NCBI GenBank assembly: GCA_005888695.1
Contig: VBBH01000103.1
Span: 1 to 14,357, forward strand
Reading direction: 5' to 3'
From: Candidatus Bathyarchaeota archaeon
GTDB taxonomy: Archaea; Thermoproteota; Bathyarchaeia; 40CM-2-53-6
DNA: 14,357 nucleotides
Shown here: positions 1 to 7,626 of the stretch, one piece after another
How the letters are laid out: each line of letters begins with the position of its first letter
Position numbering within the stretch: position 1 is the first letter of the stretch
Notes under the pieces: model-generated
Database searches by the model: none
The model's input: only the letters and a program-made list of their open reading frames with translations
What the model was told of the DNA's origin: nothing
Program-made: the position numbers and the translations under genes

Positions 1-96
1 GACAATAGACCAGGCTTTACCCCGCGATAAGATCGAGAAGAATAAGCTCAGAAGATAAAGTCTAGAGCTTTGTTTTCTCGGGAGCCGCTGAGGGTT

Positions 97-462
97 CTAC
101 CCTCGTGAACGCTCACTTGTCCCCTTGGCATTATCATATGCGAGTTGAACGAGTTCCCTGGCTCTTTCAACGCTCTCCTTACCTTCAATCCTGAAGCTTA
201 CCCATCCCTCATGATGATGCACGTCTGCTCGGTGACGCTCTGCCTTGCCTTCCCGAAGCACCCGTGCCTGCTCCTTCGGCGATAGACGCACGTCCAAGAA
301 AGATGGACCATGAGAGTGCATGAATTCCAGTCCATGGACCCGGAATTCGGTCCCACCCATTCTGTGGGTGGCCTGTGTGACATCTGGGAGTTGGAGGACC
401 CACTCCATCAGGGACCGAAAAAGAGCCTCCGGAGAACCAGTCTCGCTCGCACCCCGGGCCAT
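97..462 (-). CDS. DUF5519 / luciferase-like domain protein
   Basis: A 121-aa soluble protein with an ATG start. It resembles the small DUF5519 ('luciferase domain') family: a GGTEF motif (residues 36-40) leads into a HGLEFMHSHG stretch (43-52) and a strand ending FLDVRL, then a basic helix and an HHHEGWVSFRI segment (82-92). The C-terminus is an amphipathic helix (ERARELVQLAYD) typical of the family. Several His residues are conserved, but the biochemical role is unknown, and the 'luciferase' label comes from similarity to part of an old annotation rather than from shown light emission. No signal peptide or membrane segment is present. The gene stands alone, with a 900-base gap upstream. I am fairly sure of the family and have no basis for a specific function. 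Confidence 0.8.
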   Translation of the reverse strand: MARGASETGSPEALFRSLMEWVLQLPDVTQATHRMGGTEFRVHGLEFMHSHGPSFLDVRLSPKEQARVLREGKAERHRADVHHHEGWVSFRIEGKESVERARELVQLAYDNAKGTSERSRG

Positions 463-713
463 AGATCACAGACCGATAAAGCAAATTCTCTCGACAGCAT
501 AGTTAAGGAATCGGAAAGGGTTATGAACCAAGAACACGGTTCACGAGTGCTCCGATCAAGAGGACGCGTCTTTACCCGTAAGTGTCTAGTGAACTCGTCT
601 CTGGTCGAGGCTGGAGAGGGCAAAGAGTGATCATGCGGCGCCTTCTTGGTTAGGCGTATACGGCGCTATCCACTTAACAAATTTTATGCATGATCCAGCG
701 AAGACGGTCGAAC

Positions 714-950
714 TCGCTTATTTTGCGCCCTGATCGCCAAAATACGCACATGTTTTCTGGCCCCCGATGCTGTCCTCATGAATTTCCGCTATGTTTAAAT
801 GAATAAACCCATTTCCACAAAATGCTATTCTCGCATTTTGAGCGATCTTCGGCAGTTCTCGCTCATTTTGAGCCGCCTGAGAAAATATAATTGTAAAAAT
901 AGGGGTGGGTAGTACCTCAAAGTTCAAGACGTGAAAGAGACTTTCCGAAT
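714..950 (+). repeat. Dispersed repeat, copy 1 (about 235 bp)
   Basis: Diverged direct repeat of 12710-12943. A 30-base block at 781-810 is identical in both copies, flanked by alignable sequence that continues to a shared CAAGACGTGAAAGAGAC block at 924-940. It contains a hairpin at 818-840 (stem CAAAATGC / GCATTTTG, 7-base loop) that copy 2 keeps. The motif ATTTTGAGC occurs twice inside, and a related ATTTTGCGC lies at the left edge. On the minus strand a 69-aa frame spans most of the copy, but it is not open in copy 2, so I treat the repeat as non-coding. It could be a non-autonomous mobile element, the end of a lost insertion sequence, or a structured RNA or regulatory element. Confidence 0.8.
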
Positions 951-1177
951 ACTCTCGAACCTATCACACAGCCGGAAGATCGAATGATATCGGGCCCAGC
1001 AGAATTTTGAATGGGACAGAGATGTCTCTTACAGAAAAGGCGACTGGAAGTCCCACCCTCACAGAAACGCTTAGTTGTGTCATCAAGGAAGGATGAACTA
1101 TCGATTTGCCAAAAACACAGGGACTATCGGGACCGGTCTGGCGAAAGATCCAGAAGTTGGGAACCGAGCTTGGCCTG

Positions 1178-1312
1178 ATGAATTGTCTCTTTTGCAAAGG
1201 TGAGCAGAACGCAAAGGGCACGATTGTTAGTCGTTCTTACAGAAAGGAGGACTGTACTTGCTATCGTCTGTGCAGTTTTCGGGAGTGCCAAGGTCGAGTC
1301 GTCGCACTCTAA
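1178..1312 (+). CDS. Possible small Cys-rich zinc-ribbon peptide
   Basis: A 44-aa frame starting at ATG 1178 (it can be extended to a TTG at 1106 for 68 aa). It begins MNCLFC and ends with a cluster of four Cys spaced C-x-C-x3-C-x4-C before GRVVAL. The layout of an N-terminal CxxC, an SR pair, then a Cys/Arg-rich stretch and GRxVxL loosely recalls the zinc ribbon that starts NrdR regulators. The spacing is not a good match, there is no ATP-cone domain, and no clear ribosome binding site is seen. It lies in a gene-poor stretch next to broken genes and may be a fragment or chance. Confidence 0.2.
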   Translation: MNCLFCKGEQNAKGTIVSRSYRKEDCTCYRLCSFRECQGRVVAL

Positions 1313-1374
1313 CCGTCATACAACTAACCGCTCGACAAGATTTTCTAGAAGAAGTTCTCAGAATCCTCCAAGTA

Positions 1375-1863
1375 CTACAAGGATGCTTCAACGTCATTAA
1401 CGAACAGTTTGAAAGTCATCTTGGTAGCCTTCTTCAGGGTTGCATGAACCGGGCATCTATTATGAGTCATTCTTGCTACCTCGACCGCTTTCTTAAGCGG
1501 ACCATTTGTCCTGACTCTAGTCTCAACCAGGATGCTTCGGAAGGATGGATTAGCTGATCCGATCTCGAACAGTCCCTTCATGTCCCAATAGCCAGAGACA
1601 GTCGTCTCTAGTGCTTGAATGTCGAGATCGTTCAATACAGCGTTTCTTGCAAAGACCACATCCTCGCAGAACGCGACCGACGCGATAAGAAAGTCGGTCG
1701 GTGTAGGTTCGGTCCCCGTGCCTGCTACAGATTCTGGCTCGTCCTGGATCAAAGTGAATCACCGAACGATCCCCTCCGACTTTTGATTACCGATCAGCTT
1801 AGCGGTCGCCTTGTTGGTAGCAATCGCTTCCGTTTCCTGCGCCCTTGAGATCCTGGAAACGTT
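1375..1863 (-). pseudogene. OsmC/Ohr-family peroxiredoxin, interrupted by TGA
   Basis: OsmC-family proteins reduce organic hydroperoxides with two cysteines in a homodimer. The main open part starts at TTG 1752 (125 aa) and reads QDEPESVAG then GTEPTPTDFLIASVAFCEDV, with the first catalytic Cys, and later NRCPVHATLK with the second. The family's N-terminal beta strands are missing from this frame. Reading upstream in the same frame gives a TGA at 1759-1761, and beyond it OsmC-like sequence resumes (KATAKLIGNQKSEGIVR) back to about 1822-1836. A single change (GGA to TGA, giving GIVRGFTLIQDEP) would restore a full-length protein. No ATG/GTG/TTG start exists in that upstream part before a TAA at 1879-1881. 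So the gene has lost its start and has a nonsense codon, or the assembly is wrong here. The C-terminal half might still be made from the TTG. The next gene upstream, the SDR, is broken too. Confidence 0.75.
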
Positions 1864-1955
1864 TTGTAAAAATCGTCTTTACAATCGATGGGACAATTGA
1901 CATTATGTTCTAGCCGATTGAAGAAAAAGATGTTAAGCCTTACGAAATAGGATCC

Positions 1956-2755
1956 TTACGGACTGCCCGCCAGTCGTCCACCGTCGATAGGCACCGTGGC
2001 GCCAGTGATGAAGGATGCCTGGTCACTGCAAAGCCATGCCGCAAGAAACGCAACCTCTTCAGGCGTGCCGATTCGACGCATCGGGAAGGCTTGTTCGATC
2101 TGTGACCTGTCCTTCACCTGTCTTATCCGGTCGTTTAGAATAGGACCTGGCGCGATCGCGTTGACTCTAATGTTCATCTGTGCATAGTCGAGCGCTGCAC
2201 TTTTCGTTAGGCCTATGATACCGTGCTTCGCAGCCGAATAATCGGTAGTCCTTTGACACCGTTCAAACCAGCGGTTGAGGACATGTTCACGATTGCACCA
2301 CTATGATTCTTCAACATAGCCGGAATCTCATACTTCATCGACAGAAAGACGCCTCTAAGATTTGTACTTACTACCCTATCAAAATCATCAATCTTCAGAT
2401 CCGCCAACGCGGTAGGTATGTGACTGTCGCCGACATTGTTGAAGGCAACATCTAGACAAGTTTTCAGGGTCTCCTGGACGAGATTCTCCACTGAACGAGG
2501 ATTGGTTACGTCTGTGGGAATGACGATTGCTTTGCCGCCGTTTTCAATTATAGTGTCGGCTACTGACTCCATTTTCTGTTCGTCACGTGCTGCGAGCACT
2601 ACCATGGCACCTGCGTCTGCAAAGATGTGGCTTGTAGTGGCCCCGATTCCACGACTGGCTCCAGTGATGATGGCGACCTTTCCTCGCAATAACGCCTTGA
2701 ATCCAACAGGAGGCAATGGATACTCTTGTGCTTCTTGCATAACCAATCTGGACAT
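1956..2755 (-). pseudogene. Classical SDR oxidoreductase, frameshifted
   Basis: Short-chain dehydrogenase/reductase, NAD(P)-dependent, substrate unknown. The first part (from ATG 2755, 171 matching residues) has the Rossmann motif TGASRGIG (31-38), the TDV acidic turn, NNVG (106-109), the N of STNLRG (132), and the catalytic Ser in NMSSTAG. It then runs off frame. The rest lies in another frame: YSAAKHGIIGLTKSAALDYAQ with the catalytic Tyr and Lys, then NIRVNAIAPGP and the usual C-terminal end with FITGATVPIDGG. The break is at 2241-2242, where two bases stand in place of a codon between CCG (Pro) and TAT (Tyr), consistent with a one-base deletion. The segment before NNVG (TCLDVAFNN) also seems about two residues short of the usual FGRLD form. 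A repaired protein would be about 266 aa, normal for the family. A second in-frame ATG at 2740 is an alternative start. Confidence 0.85.
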
Positions 2756-2823
2756 TCCTACTACTAGGTGGGATTTAGCTTGATTGCTGCCTCTTTCTCA
2801 GCATCAAGATATGGAAGAGGATA

Positions 2824-3621
2824 ATGGATACCCCTTCTTTGGCATCAGTGAGGCTTAGAATGATCCGGGTCGATAATCACAGCCACATAATCCATGCAAC
2901 GATACAGGAGATGGTGGCTGCGGCAAAGGGAAACAATCTTACAGAGTACTCCATTACCGAGCACGTTTCACAATTCCGAGAGATTAGATCTTCGGTGGGG
3001 TTCGGCTCCGTGCATGACAAGGGCAGAATATTCGAGAGCTTGAAAGAGTACAGAGACGAGTTCGGAAAGATCGGCGGAGAATCGCTCGGGATGAAGATCA
3101 ATCAGGGTTTAGAGGTTGATTATTCCCCACGCTACGAGGTAAAGGTAGGAGATTTTGTGAATCAGGAAGATTGGGACATTCTCCTTTGCTCGATTCACGA
3201 GTTCGAAAATGGTAAGGATATCGAGAGAACTGGTAAAGAGACTGTTGATCGGTTGGTGGCGTTTGCGCGTTGGTATGATTATTTCCGGTTGGAGCAGATG
3301 GCTCTTGAGAGTGACTTCGTCCCTTTTACAGTATTGTCTCATCCTGTGAGAATGTCGAGGGCCGTGAAGCTTGTGCCTCCTGAGATGGATGATCTCTTGC
3401 TGGATCTTGCGACGACTGCTAGGAGGAGAGTGAAGGCGTTGGAGTTGAATGGGAATGATATTGATTATGCGCCGGGGCTTGTCCGAAAGCTTGCGCTAGC
3501 ATGCGCGAAGGCTGGGTGTAGGGTGAGCCTTGGCTCTGACGCTCATTATCCGAAAGACGTGTTCCGGAACATGGATGTCGCGATGGATCTAGTGCACGAG
3601 TTCAAGCTGAAATCCACATAG
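2824..3621 (+). CDS. PHP-domain metal-dependent phosphoesterase (HisK-like)
   Basis: A 265-aa PHP-domain hydrolase related to histidinol-phosphatase-type phosphoesterases, which use a tri-metal site. All expected ligand motifs are visible: DNHSH (D17, H19, H21), TEH (E46, H47), E98 in GLEVDY, H125 in CSIHEF, H173 in LSHPVR, and GSDAH (D239, H241). ELNGND (207-212) sits where the family has the E-x-N strand. Length is close to histidinol phosphatase, but no his genes are nearby, so the substrate could be another phosphate ester or a nucleotide. ATG 2824 is used. ATG 2860 (MIRVDNHSH) is also plausible because PHP domains usually begin right at that strand and GTGAGG lies just upstream of it. 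It is followed after 13 bases by the HicB/DinB gene, suggesting co-transcription. Confidence 0.85.
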   Translation: MDTPSLASVRLRMIRVDNHSHIIHATIQEMVAAAKGNNLTEYSITEHVSQFREIRSSVGFGSVHDKGRIFESLKEYRDEFGKIGGESLGMKINQGLEVDYSPRYEVKVGDFVNQEDWDILLCSIHEFENGKDIERTGKETVDRLVAFARWYDYFRLEQMALESDFVPFTVLSHPVRMSRAVKLVPPEMDDLLLDLATTARRRVKALELNGNDIDYAPGLVRKLALACAKAGCRVSLGSDAHYPKDVFRNMDVAMDLVHEFKLKST

Positions 3622-3634
3622 GGGATCGGACCCT

Positions 3635-4420
3635 TTGGAAATGTTGTCGATAGCGAGGAAGCTGAATCTTACCGCAAAGGACTCTCTCTCGATAGGAATG
3701 GAGACAAACAGTAAGGGATTTCTCGGGTTCATTATTGAACTGCCCGGCGCCTACGTTAAAGGTCCCACACAGATTGGAGCGGTTTCCAAGACTGTTATGG
3801 AAGCAGGGTCCTACCTCACCTGGCTAGGACAAGAAAATGTTCGTTTCCCGGAGCCGCTTATCGTTCAGACACATCGATCTGATCTCAAGATCGAGGATGC
3901 TGACTGTGAGATTCTGCTCGACGACGACCGTCGCCCAATGAACGAGGACGAATTTGGACGCCTAGTGGAACTAGTGAGGTATTCGGGGCTCGCGTTCGAT
4001 AAGCTGTACGAGTCAACCGGGCTCAAGGATTGGGTCGATGAGGATCGAATCAGAGAGACATTCTACGGCCAGAACAAGAAGACCATCCAAGAAATATTCG
4101 ACCACGTCAAGAGAACACAGTACTACTATCTTTCCAGAACAGGAGTCTCCTTCACGGAGGACGAACATGAACCACTCATGAACATTCGCGATTCCTGCCT
4201 CGGCAAGTTATCAGGTCTATTCAGTGAACATGGAAACTCGAAGGTTTACGATGTTGCTAATGAAAGATGGACGCTCAAGAAGGTTTTGAGGCGTTTCATC
4301 TGGCACGACAGGATTCATGGTAAGGCTATTACTAGAATTCTGGAAAAGCAACGACAATTCGGCCTCATCGAGGACTATCAAGACATCTTCCTTTTCAAGA
4401 TAGGTCGAGACAAACCTTGA
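3635..4420 (+). CDS. HicB-like / DinB-like two-domain protein
   Basis: A 261-aa protein with two parts. Residues about 28-65 (GFIIELPGAYVKGPT, then a helix ending YLTWLG) look like the HicB-type beta-beta-alpha fold. Residues about 103-255 look like a DinB-type four-helix bundle, with possible metal ligands H157 (FDHVKRTQYYYLSR) and H224/H228 in FIWHDRIHGKA, the usual H...H-x3-H set. DinB-fold proteins are often thiol-dependent metal enzymes of unknown substrate; nothing here fixes the reaction. TTG 3635 opens the frame and ATG 3641 is an equally good start. It lies between the PHP gene (13-base gap) and the DUF998 gene (24-base gap) on the same strand, so a three-gene unit is likely. The domain calls rest on motif resemblance. 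Confidence 0.65.
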   Translation: MEMLSIARKLNLTAKDSLSIGMETNSKGFLGFIIELPGAYVKGPTQIGAVSKTVMEAGSYLTWLGQENVRFPEPLIVQTHRSDLKIEDADCEILLDDDRRPMNEDEFGRLVELVRYSGLAFDKLYESTGLKDWVDEDRIRETFYGQNKKTIQEIFDHVKRTQYYYLSRTGVSFTEDEHEPLMNIRDSCLGKLSGLFSEHGNSKVYDVANERWTLKKVLRRFIWHDRIHGKAITRILEKQRQFGLIEDYQDIFLFKIGRDKP

Positions 4421-4444
4421 GCCATCGCTACAGATAGTAATGGT

Positions 4445-5086
4445 TTGACAAATCTTATGGTAAGAACTGGCCGAGTTCTAGAAACTATGCGTTTAGGGGT
4501 TTATCCGCCTGGGAAGATTTCCGGCTTGCTTTTGTTCGTTGGTTCAGTCCAATTCCTGTTGGGACTGGTTTTGGCAGAGGAAGTGTATCCTGACTACAGA
4601 GTATCCATGACTATTAGTAGTCTCGGACGGCCAGGTCCCTCTGCATCGATTTTCAACTCTTCCCTCTTCCTCGAAGGAATGCTTGTCTTGGCCGCCGCAT
4701 ACTTTCTCCACAAAGCCTACTCCAAGATTCCAGTAACCACATTCTTCGCGTTGGGAGGTCTCGGCGCGATGGGTGGTGCCTTGTTTCCTGAGGATGTGTA
4801 CAACATCCACTTGGCTATCTCGATAGTATCCTTCTTCGCTGCTGGTCTAACGCCATTCGTGACACTTCCCCTGCAGAGTTCTCCATTCAAGTATCTCTCC
4901 ATCTCACTCGGGACGCTTTCCTTCGTAGCCGCGGTAATCTTGGCCATTCCTCAAGTATTCGACTCGGTGGGACTGCCGTATGGCGCTGTTGAGAGAATCG
5001 TAGCCTATCCGACATTGCTCTGGGTAATCGGCTTTGGAAGCCAACTCATGAATAGAGATCCAGAGAACCAGATGTCTATTGCTTAG
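4445..5086 (+). CDS. DUF998 family membrane protein
   Basis: A 213-aa integral membrane protein with about six hydrophobic helices (roughly residues 25-45, 70-88, 97-113, 120-142, 149-170, 182-200). The loop with FPEDVYNIHLAIS carries the Phe-Pro and His that recur in DUF998 proteins, whose function is unknown. TTG 4445 opens the frame; ATG 4457 and ATG 4487 (MRLGVYPPGKISG, just before the first helix) are alternative starts. It is the last gene of the PHP-HicB/DinB-DUF998 row and converges with the large exported protein gene; about 70 bases separate the stops. Nothing links the three functions beyond position. Confidence 0.75.
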   Translation: MTNLMVRTGRVLETMRLGVYPPGKISGLLLFVGSVQFLLGLVLAEEVYPDYRVSMTISSLGRPGPSASIFNSSLFLEGMLVLAAAYFLHKAYSKIPVTTFFALGGLGAMGGALFPEDVYNIHLAISIVSFFAAGLTPFVTLPLQSSPFKYLSISLGTLSFVAAVILAIPQVFDSVGLPYGAVERIVAYPTLLWVIGFGSQLMNRDPENQMSIA

Positions 5087-5156
5087 ATAGCTAGGAACGT
5101 CCGCCCAGGGGTCGCATAGTGCCGAACGACTGTCAACTCTGGCTTCTAGTATCGGC

Positions 5157-6749
5157 TTATTCGTCCTTGTTCTTCTTTAATTGGTCCTTGACGGACTGGA
5201 AGAATTCTTGGTTTTCGATCTTCCCTGCTTCCGACCGTACTGCCTCTAGGTCGATCTTCAACCTGGCGTGCGAAACTTTGCGCCTGCGGAAGGCCAGGAA
5301 GCCCACTGTGAGTAATCCTGCTATCAAGGCGGCCACTAGGCCGAAGTAATAGAGTGGCAGGGAGACATCGCCAGGCGGTGCAGAGGTGTTGTTTTGGATG
5401 GTGATTGCTCTCGTGGCGGAGCCACTGTTCGAAGGGTATGAGGCATCTGAAGCTCTTACGACCAAGGACCATAATCCCCCATTGTCCGTTGCCTTCGGAG
5501 TGTACGTCCCAACCCATAACATCAGTCCAGTATCGTAAACCAGGGCGACGGTATCGTTAACTGTTTGTTGCACTCCGCTAAAGAGAAGGTACGCGCCGAC
5601 TCCACCGGATTGAAAAGCTGTCCCGTCAGGATATACTATGGTCGCGTTGAACCTGATAGGCTGTCCAACCCCGAAACTAGTATTGTTCGTGACGACAGTA
5701 ACGGACAGATTGGCCGGTGCTAATTGTGGAGAACTGCTGAGTATCTCTCCCGGACCTGTGTTGCCATAAGCATCACTGTAAGCATGCCCTGAAAGCGTCG
5801 CCGTCCAAGTCCCCGTCTCGTTACTCACCGCTGTCTTGTAACTCATACTGAAAGTCTGTGTGACAGTATCGTAAGTGGCAGGAAGCGTGATGTTGGTGCC
5901 GTCAGGTCTCGCCAAGGTTAGGAGAGCAACTCCCGTGGAAGCAATATTTCCGTCCGGATACTTTGGTTGGAATGAGAACTTCATCGTCTCAGTCCTTTGA
6001 TACGTAGACTTCGACGCGGTAATGACAAGAATTGACATGCTCGCTGGTCTTACGGAGAAACGCTCAGTATCAGCTGGACTCTTGAAAGTGCTTGTGCCCA
6101 TCAGGGTCAGCACGTAATTGTCTATTGTCGCATTCGTCGGAATCTTCCAGCTGGATGAAACAATACCTGCAGCAGTTGCGGGTACTGTCTGAGAGAAGAC
6201 GAGGGTTGACGTAGTCTGGGTCCTTATGGTAATGGTTACGCTTTCGGAGGCGTTATATCCGCTCGCGCGCATGTTCACCGTCTGAGTCCTCTCGTACGAG
6301 GAGTTGTCGGTGATACTCAAGACGAAGGAGTTTGTAGCGACTTGAGCCAACGCGAAAGGCAACAACTGGTCGACCCAGGTCGAATACTGGCCTATGAGTG
6401 AGTTAGAGCCTGGAAAAGATACACTCGGATAGTTCACGAGTATGCTGAACTGATCCTGATTAGGAACCGTCGTATAATTCTGGGGCACCGACTGGAAAGT
6501 CGTGCCCGATGGGTCCCTCACGAAGAATCGGAATTGGAACATGGTACCAGAGCCGGAACTCACGCCCTTGACGGTGAGAACCAGAGTAATTGTGGTTCCT
6601 TCCTGGGCGACGGCCGGAACTGGGTTTAGCGAATAGCCGAACAAGCTCGGACCAGAACTGATGCCGTCTGGAACGTAAATGGACAGGAGAGGAGCCAGAA
6701 CAGTAAGCGTGAACAATAAAGCACGAACTATATTCTTCGCGTATTGCAT
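5157..6749 (-). CDS. Exported, membrane-anchored protein with Ig-like domains
   Basis: A 530-aa surface protein with an ATG start. It begins with a basic/hydrophobic signal segment (residues about 5-27) and ends with one membrane helix (about 466-487) followed by RRRK and a charged cytoplasmic tail of roughly 40 residues. Between them lie Thr/Ser/Val-rich beta sequence and repeated Ig- or macroglobulin-like units. Recurrent marks are a 'YPDG' or 'RPDG' turn (KYPDGN, ARPDGT, VYPDGT) followed by an aromatic-rich strand such as MSYKTAVSNETGTW or WVGTYTPKATDNGGLW. N-glycosylation sequons (NTS, NIT, NET, NNT) are frequent. It probably forms part of the cell envelope or presents an adhesive or binding domain outside the cell. 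The exact ligand is unknown. It has its own upstream region, shared head-to-head with a methyltransferase gene. Confidence 0.75.
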   Translation of the reverse strand: MQYAKNIVRALLFTLTVLAPLLSIYVPDGISSGPSLFGYSLNPVPAVAQEGTTITLVLTVKGVSSGSGTMFQFRFFVRDPSGTTFQSVPQNYTTVPNQDQFSILVNYPSVSFPGSNSLIGQYSTWVDQLLPFALAQVATNSFVLSITDNSSYERTQTVNMRASGYNASESVTITIRTQTTSTLVFSQTVPATAAGIVSSSWKIPTNATIDNYVLTLMGTSTFKSPADTERFSVRPASMSILVITASKSTYQRTETMKFSFQPKYPDGNIASTGVALLTLARPDGTNITLPATYDTVTQTFSMSYKTAVSNETGTWTATLSGHAYSDAYGNTGPGEILSSSPQLAPANLSVTVVTNNTSFGVGQPIRFNATIVYPDGTAFQSGGVGAYLLFSGVQQTVNDTVALVYDTGLMLWVGTYTPKATDNGGLWSLVVRASDASYPSNSGSATRAITIQNNTSAPPGDVSLPLYYFGLVAALIAGLLTVGFLAFRRRKVSHARLKIDLEAVRSEAGKIENQEFFQSVKDQLKKNKDE

Positions 6750-6873
6750 GATCCGTTTGCCTGTTAACCAGAACTCTCAAGTCCCCTCAACGATTGTATG
6801 ACTAAAACGCCTCGTAACTTCGAGCTAAGCCCTAAAGTATCTACGAACAACCCTCGATAACTGGCTCAAACGG

Positions 6874-7623
6874 ATGGAATCCGTTTCCGGACTTGCAGAG
6901 TTCGACTTTGCTTGGAAGCAGCAATACCGCATGTTGGCGAAGGAGTTTGCAAGAGTACTTCCAAAGTCTGGAATCATCGTTGAGATTGGATGCGGAGAAG
7001 GACAGCTCACGATTCCACTCGCCAGACTTGTGAGAAGTCGATTTGTGACGGTTGACTCCTACGCTTGGCCGTACGCGACAGGTTATCGTTCACTCCTCTC
7101 AAAGTTGTCAAGAGAGAAACTCAAAAGACAGATTTCCTTGGTCAAGGGGGACTATCGCAATTTCTTGTCAGCGCAAAAAGAGGATTTGTTTGAGGGTGTT
7201 ATCTCCAGCGAGTTTCTCCCAGAAATCGATTCAAAACAGACTCCTGCTTTTCTCTCGGAATGTCATCGAATATTGAAACCGGACGGAATAGCAGTGCACT
7301 CATTTCTTTCGTCCGTTCCCAAGAATAAGAGGCAAAGTCTCCTCATCGAAGCCGATACAAATCCGAAGTGGACGAAGACTCCGCCTGAAGAGTGGTTCTC
7401 TCCAACCCAGAACCTGGTAACTAGTGAGCTTCGATATGCAGGATTCAAAGCGATTAAGACGTTCAGATTAGAGAGCAATCTCGTAGCCAAAGGAGAGGCC
7501 GCAAGACAACTACTACGAGATTGGGATGTCAAAGAGGCTTTCTGGAAATCTCACAAAGCCTTCCTGATCTCTCAGGGGCTGGAAATTCCTGACTGGATTA
7601 TTTGCACTGGACGAAAGTCCTAG
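6874..7623 (+). CDS. Class I SAM-dependent methyltransferase (1)
   Basis: A 249-aa Rossmann-fold methyltransferase. Motif I is VEIGCGEGQL (36-45), the acidic end of strand 2 is FVTVDSY (D61), and a later GILKPDG-like turn (RILKPDGIAVHSF) marks the motif before strand 5. The C-terminal part (KTPPEEWFSPTQ and a helix with LRDWDVKEAFWKSH) does not tell the substrate. A usual class I length. The start is ATG 6874, and the intergenic region of about 120 bases is shared with the exported protein gene. It converges tail-to-tail with the kinase-like gene, with only three bases between the stops. It has little resemblance to the other two methyltransferases here beyond the shared SAM motif. Confidence 0.8.
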   Translation: MESVSGLAEFDFAWKQQYRMLAKEFARVLPKSGIIVEIGCGEGQLTIPLARLVRSRFVTVDSYAWPYATGYRSLLSKLSREKLKRQISLVKGDYRNFLSAQKEDLFEGVISSEFLPEIDSKQTPAFLSECHRILKPDGIAVHSFLSSVPKNKRQSLLIEADTNPKWTKTPPEEWFSPTQNLVTSELRYAGFKAIKTFRLESNLVAKGEAARQLLRDWDVKEAFWKSHKAFLISQGLEIPDWIICTGRKS

Positions 7624-7626
7624 CAA

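Larger units (their letters stand above)
463..1374. other. Long gene-poor stretch holding repeat copy 1
   Basis: No recognisable protein lies between the DUF5519 start and the end of the OsmC remnant. Reading frames here are short and have no recognisable domains. The content I can name is the dispersed repeat at about 714-950 and a short Cys-rich frame at 1178-1312, both listed separately. The stretch borders two interrupted genes, so it may be eroded former coding sequence. Confidence 0.6.

Noticed and set aside
310..630. 106-aa plus-strand frame opposite the DUF5519 gene
   Set aside because: It mostly overlaps the recognised minus-strand gene in antisense, has no recognisable domain and a poor composition.
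718..927. 69-aa minus-strand frame across repeat copy 1
   Set aside because: The same frame is not kept open in copy 2, and the hairpin and motif structure explain the conservation better.
1258..1557. 99-aa plus-strand frame antisense to the OsmC end
   Set aside because: It overlaps recognisable OsmC coding sequence and has no domain of its own.
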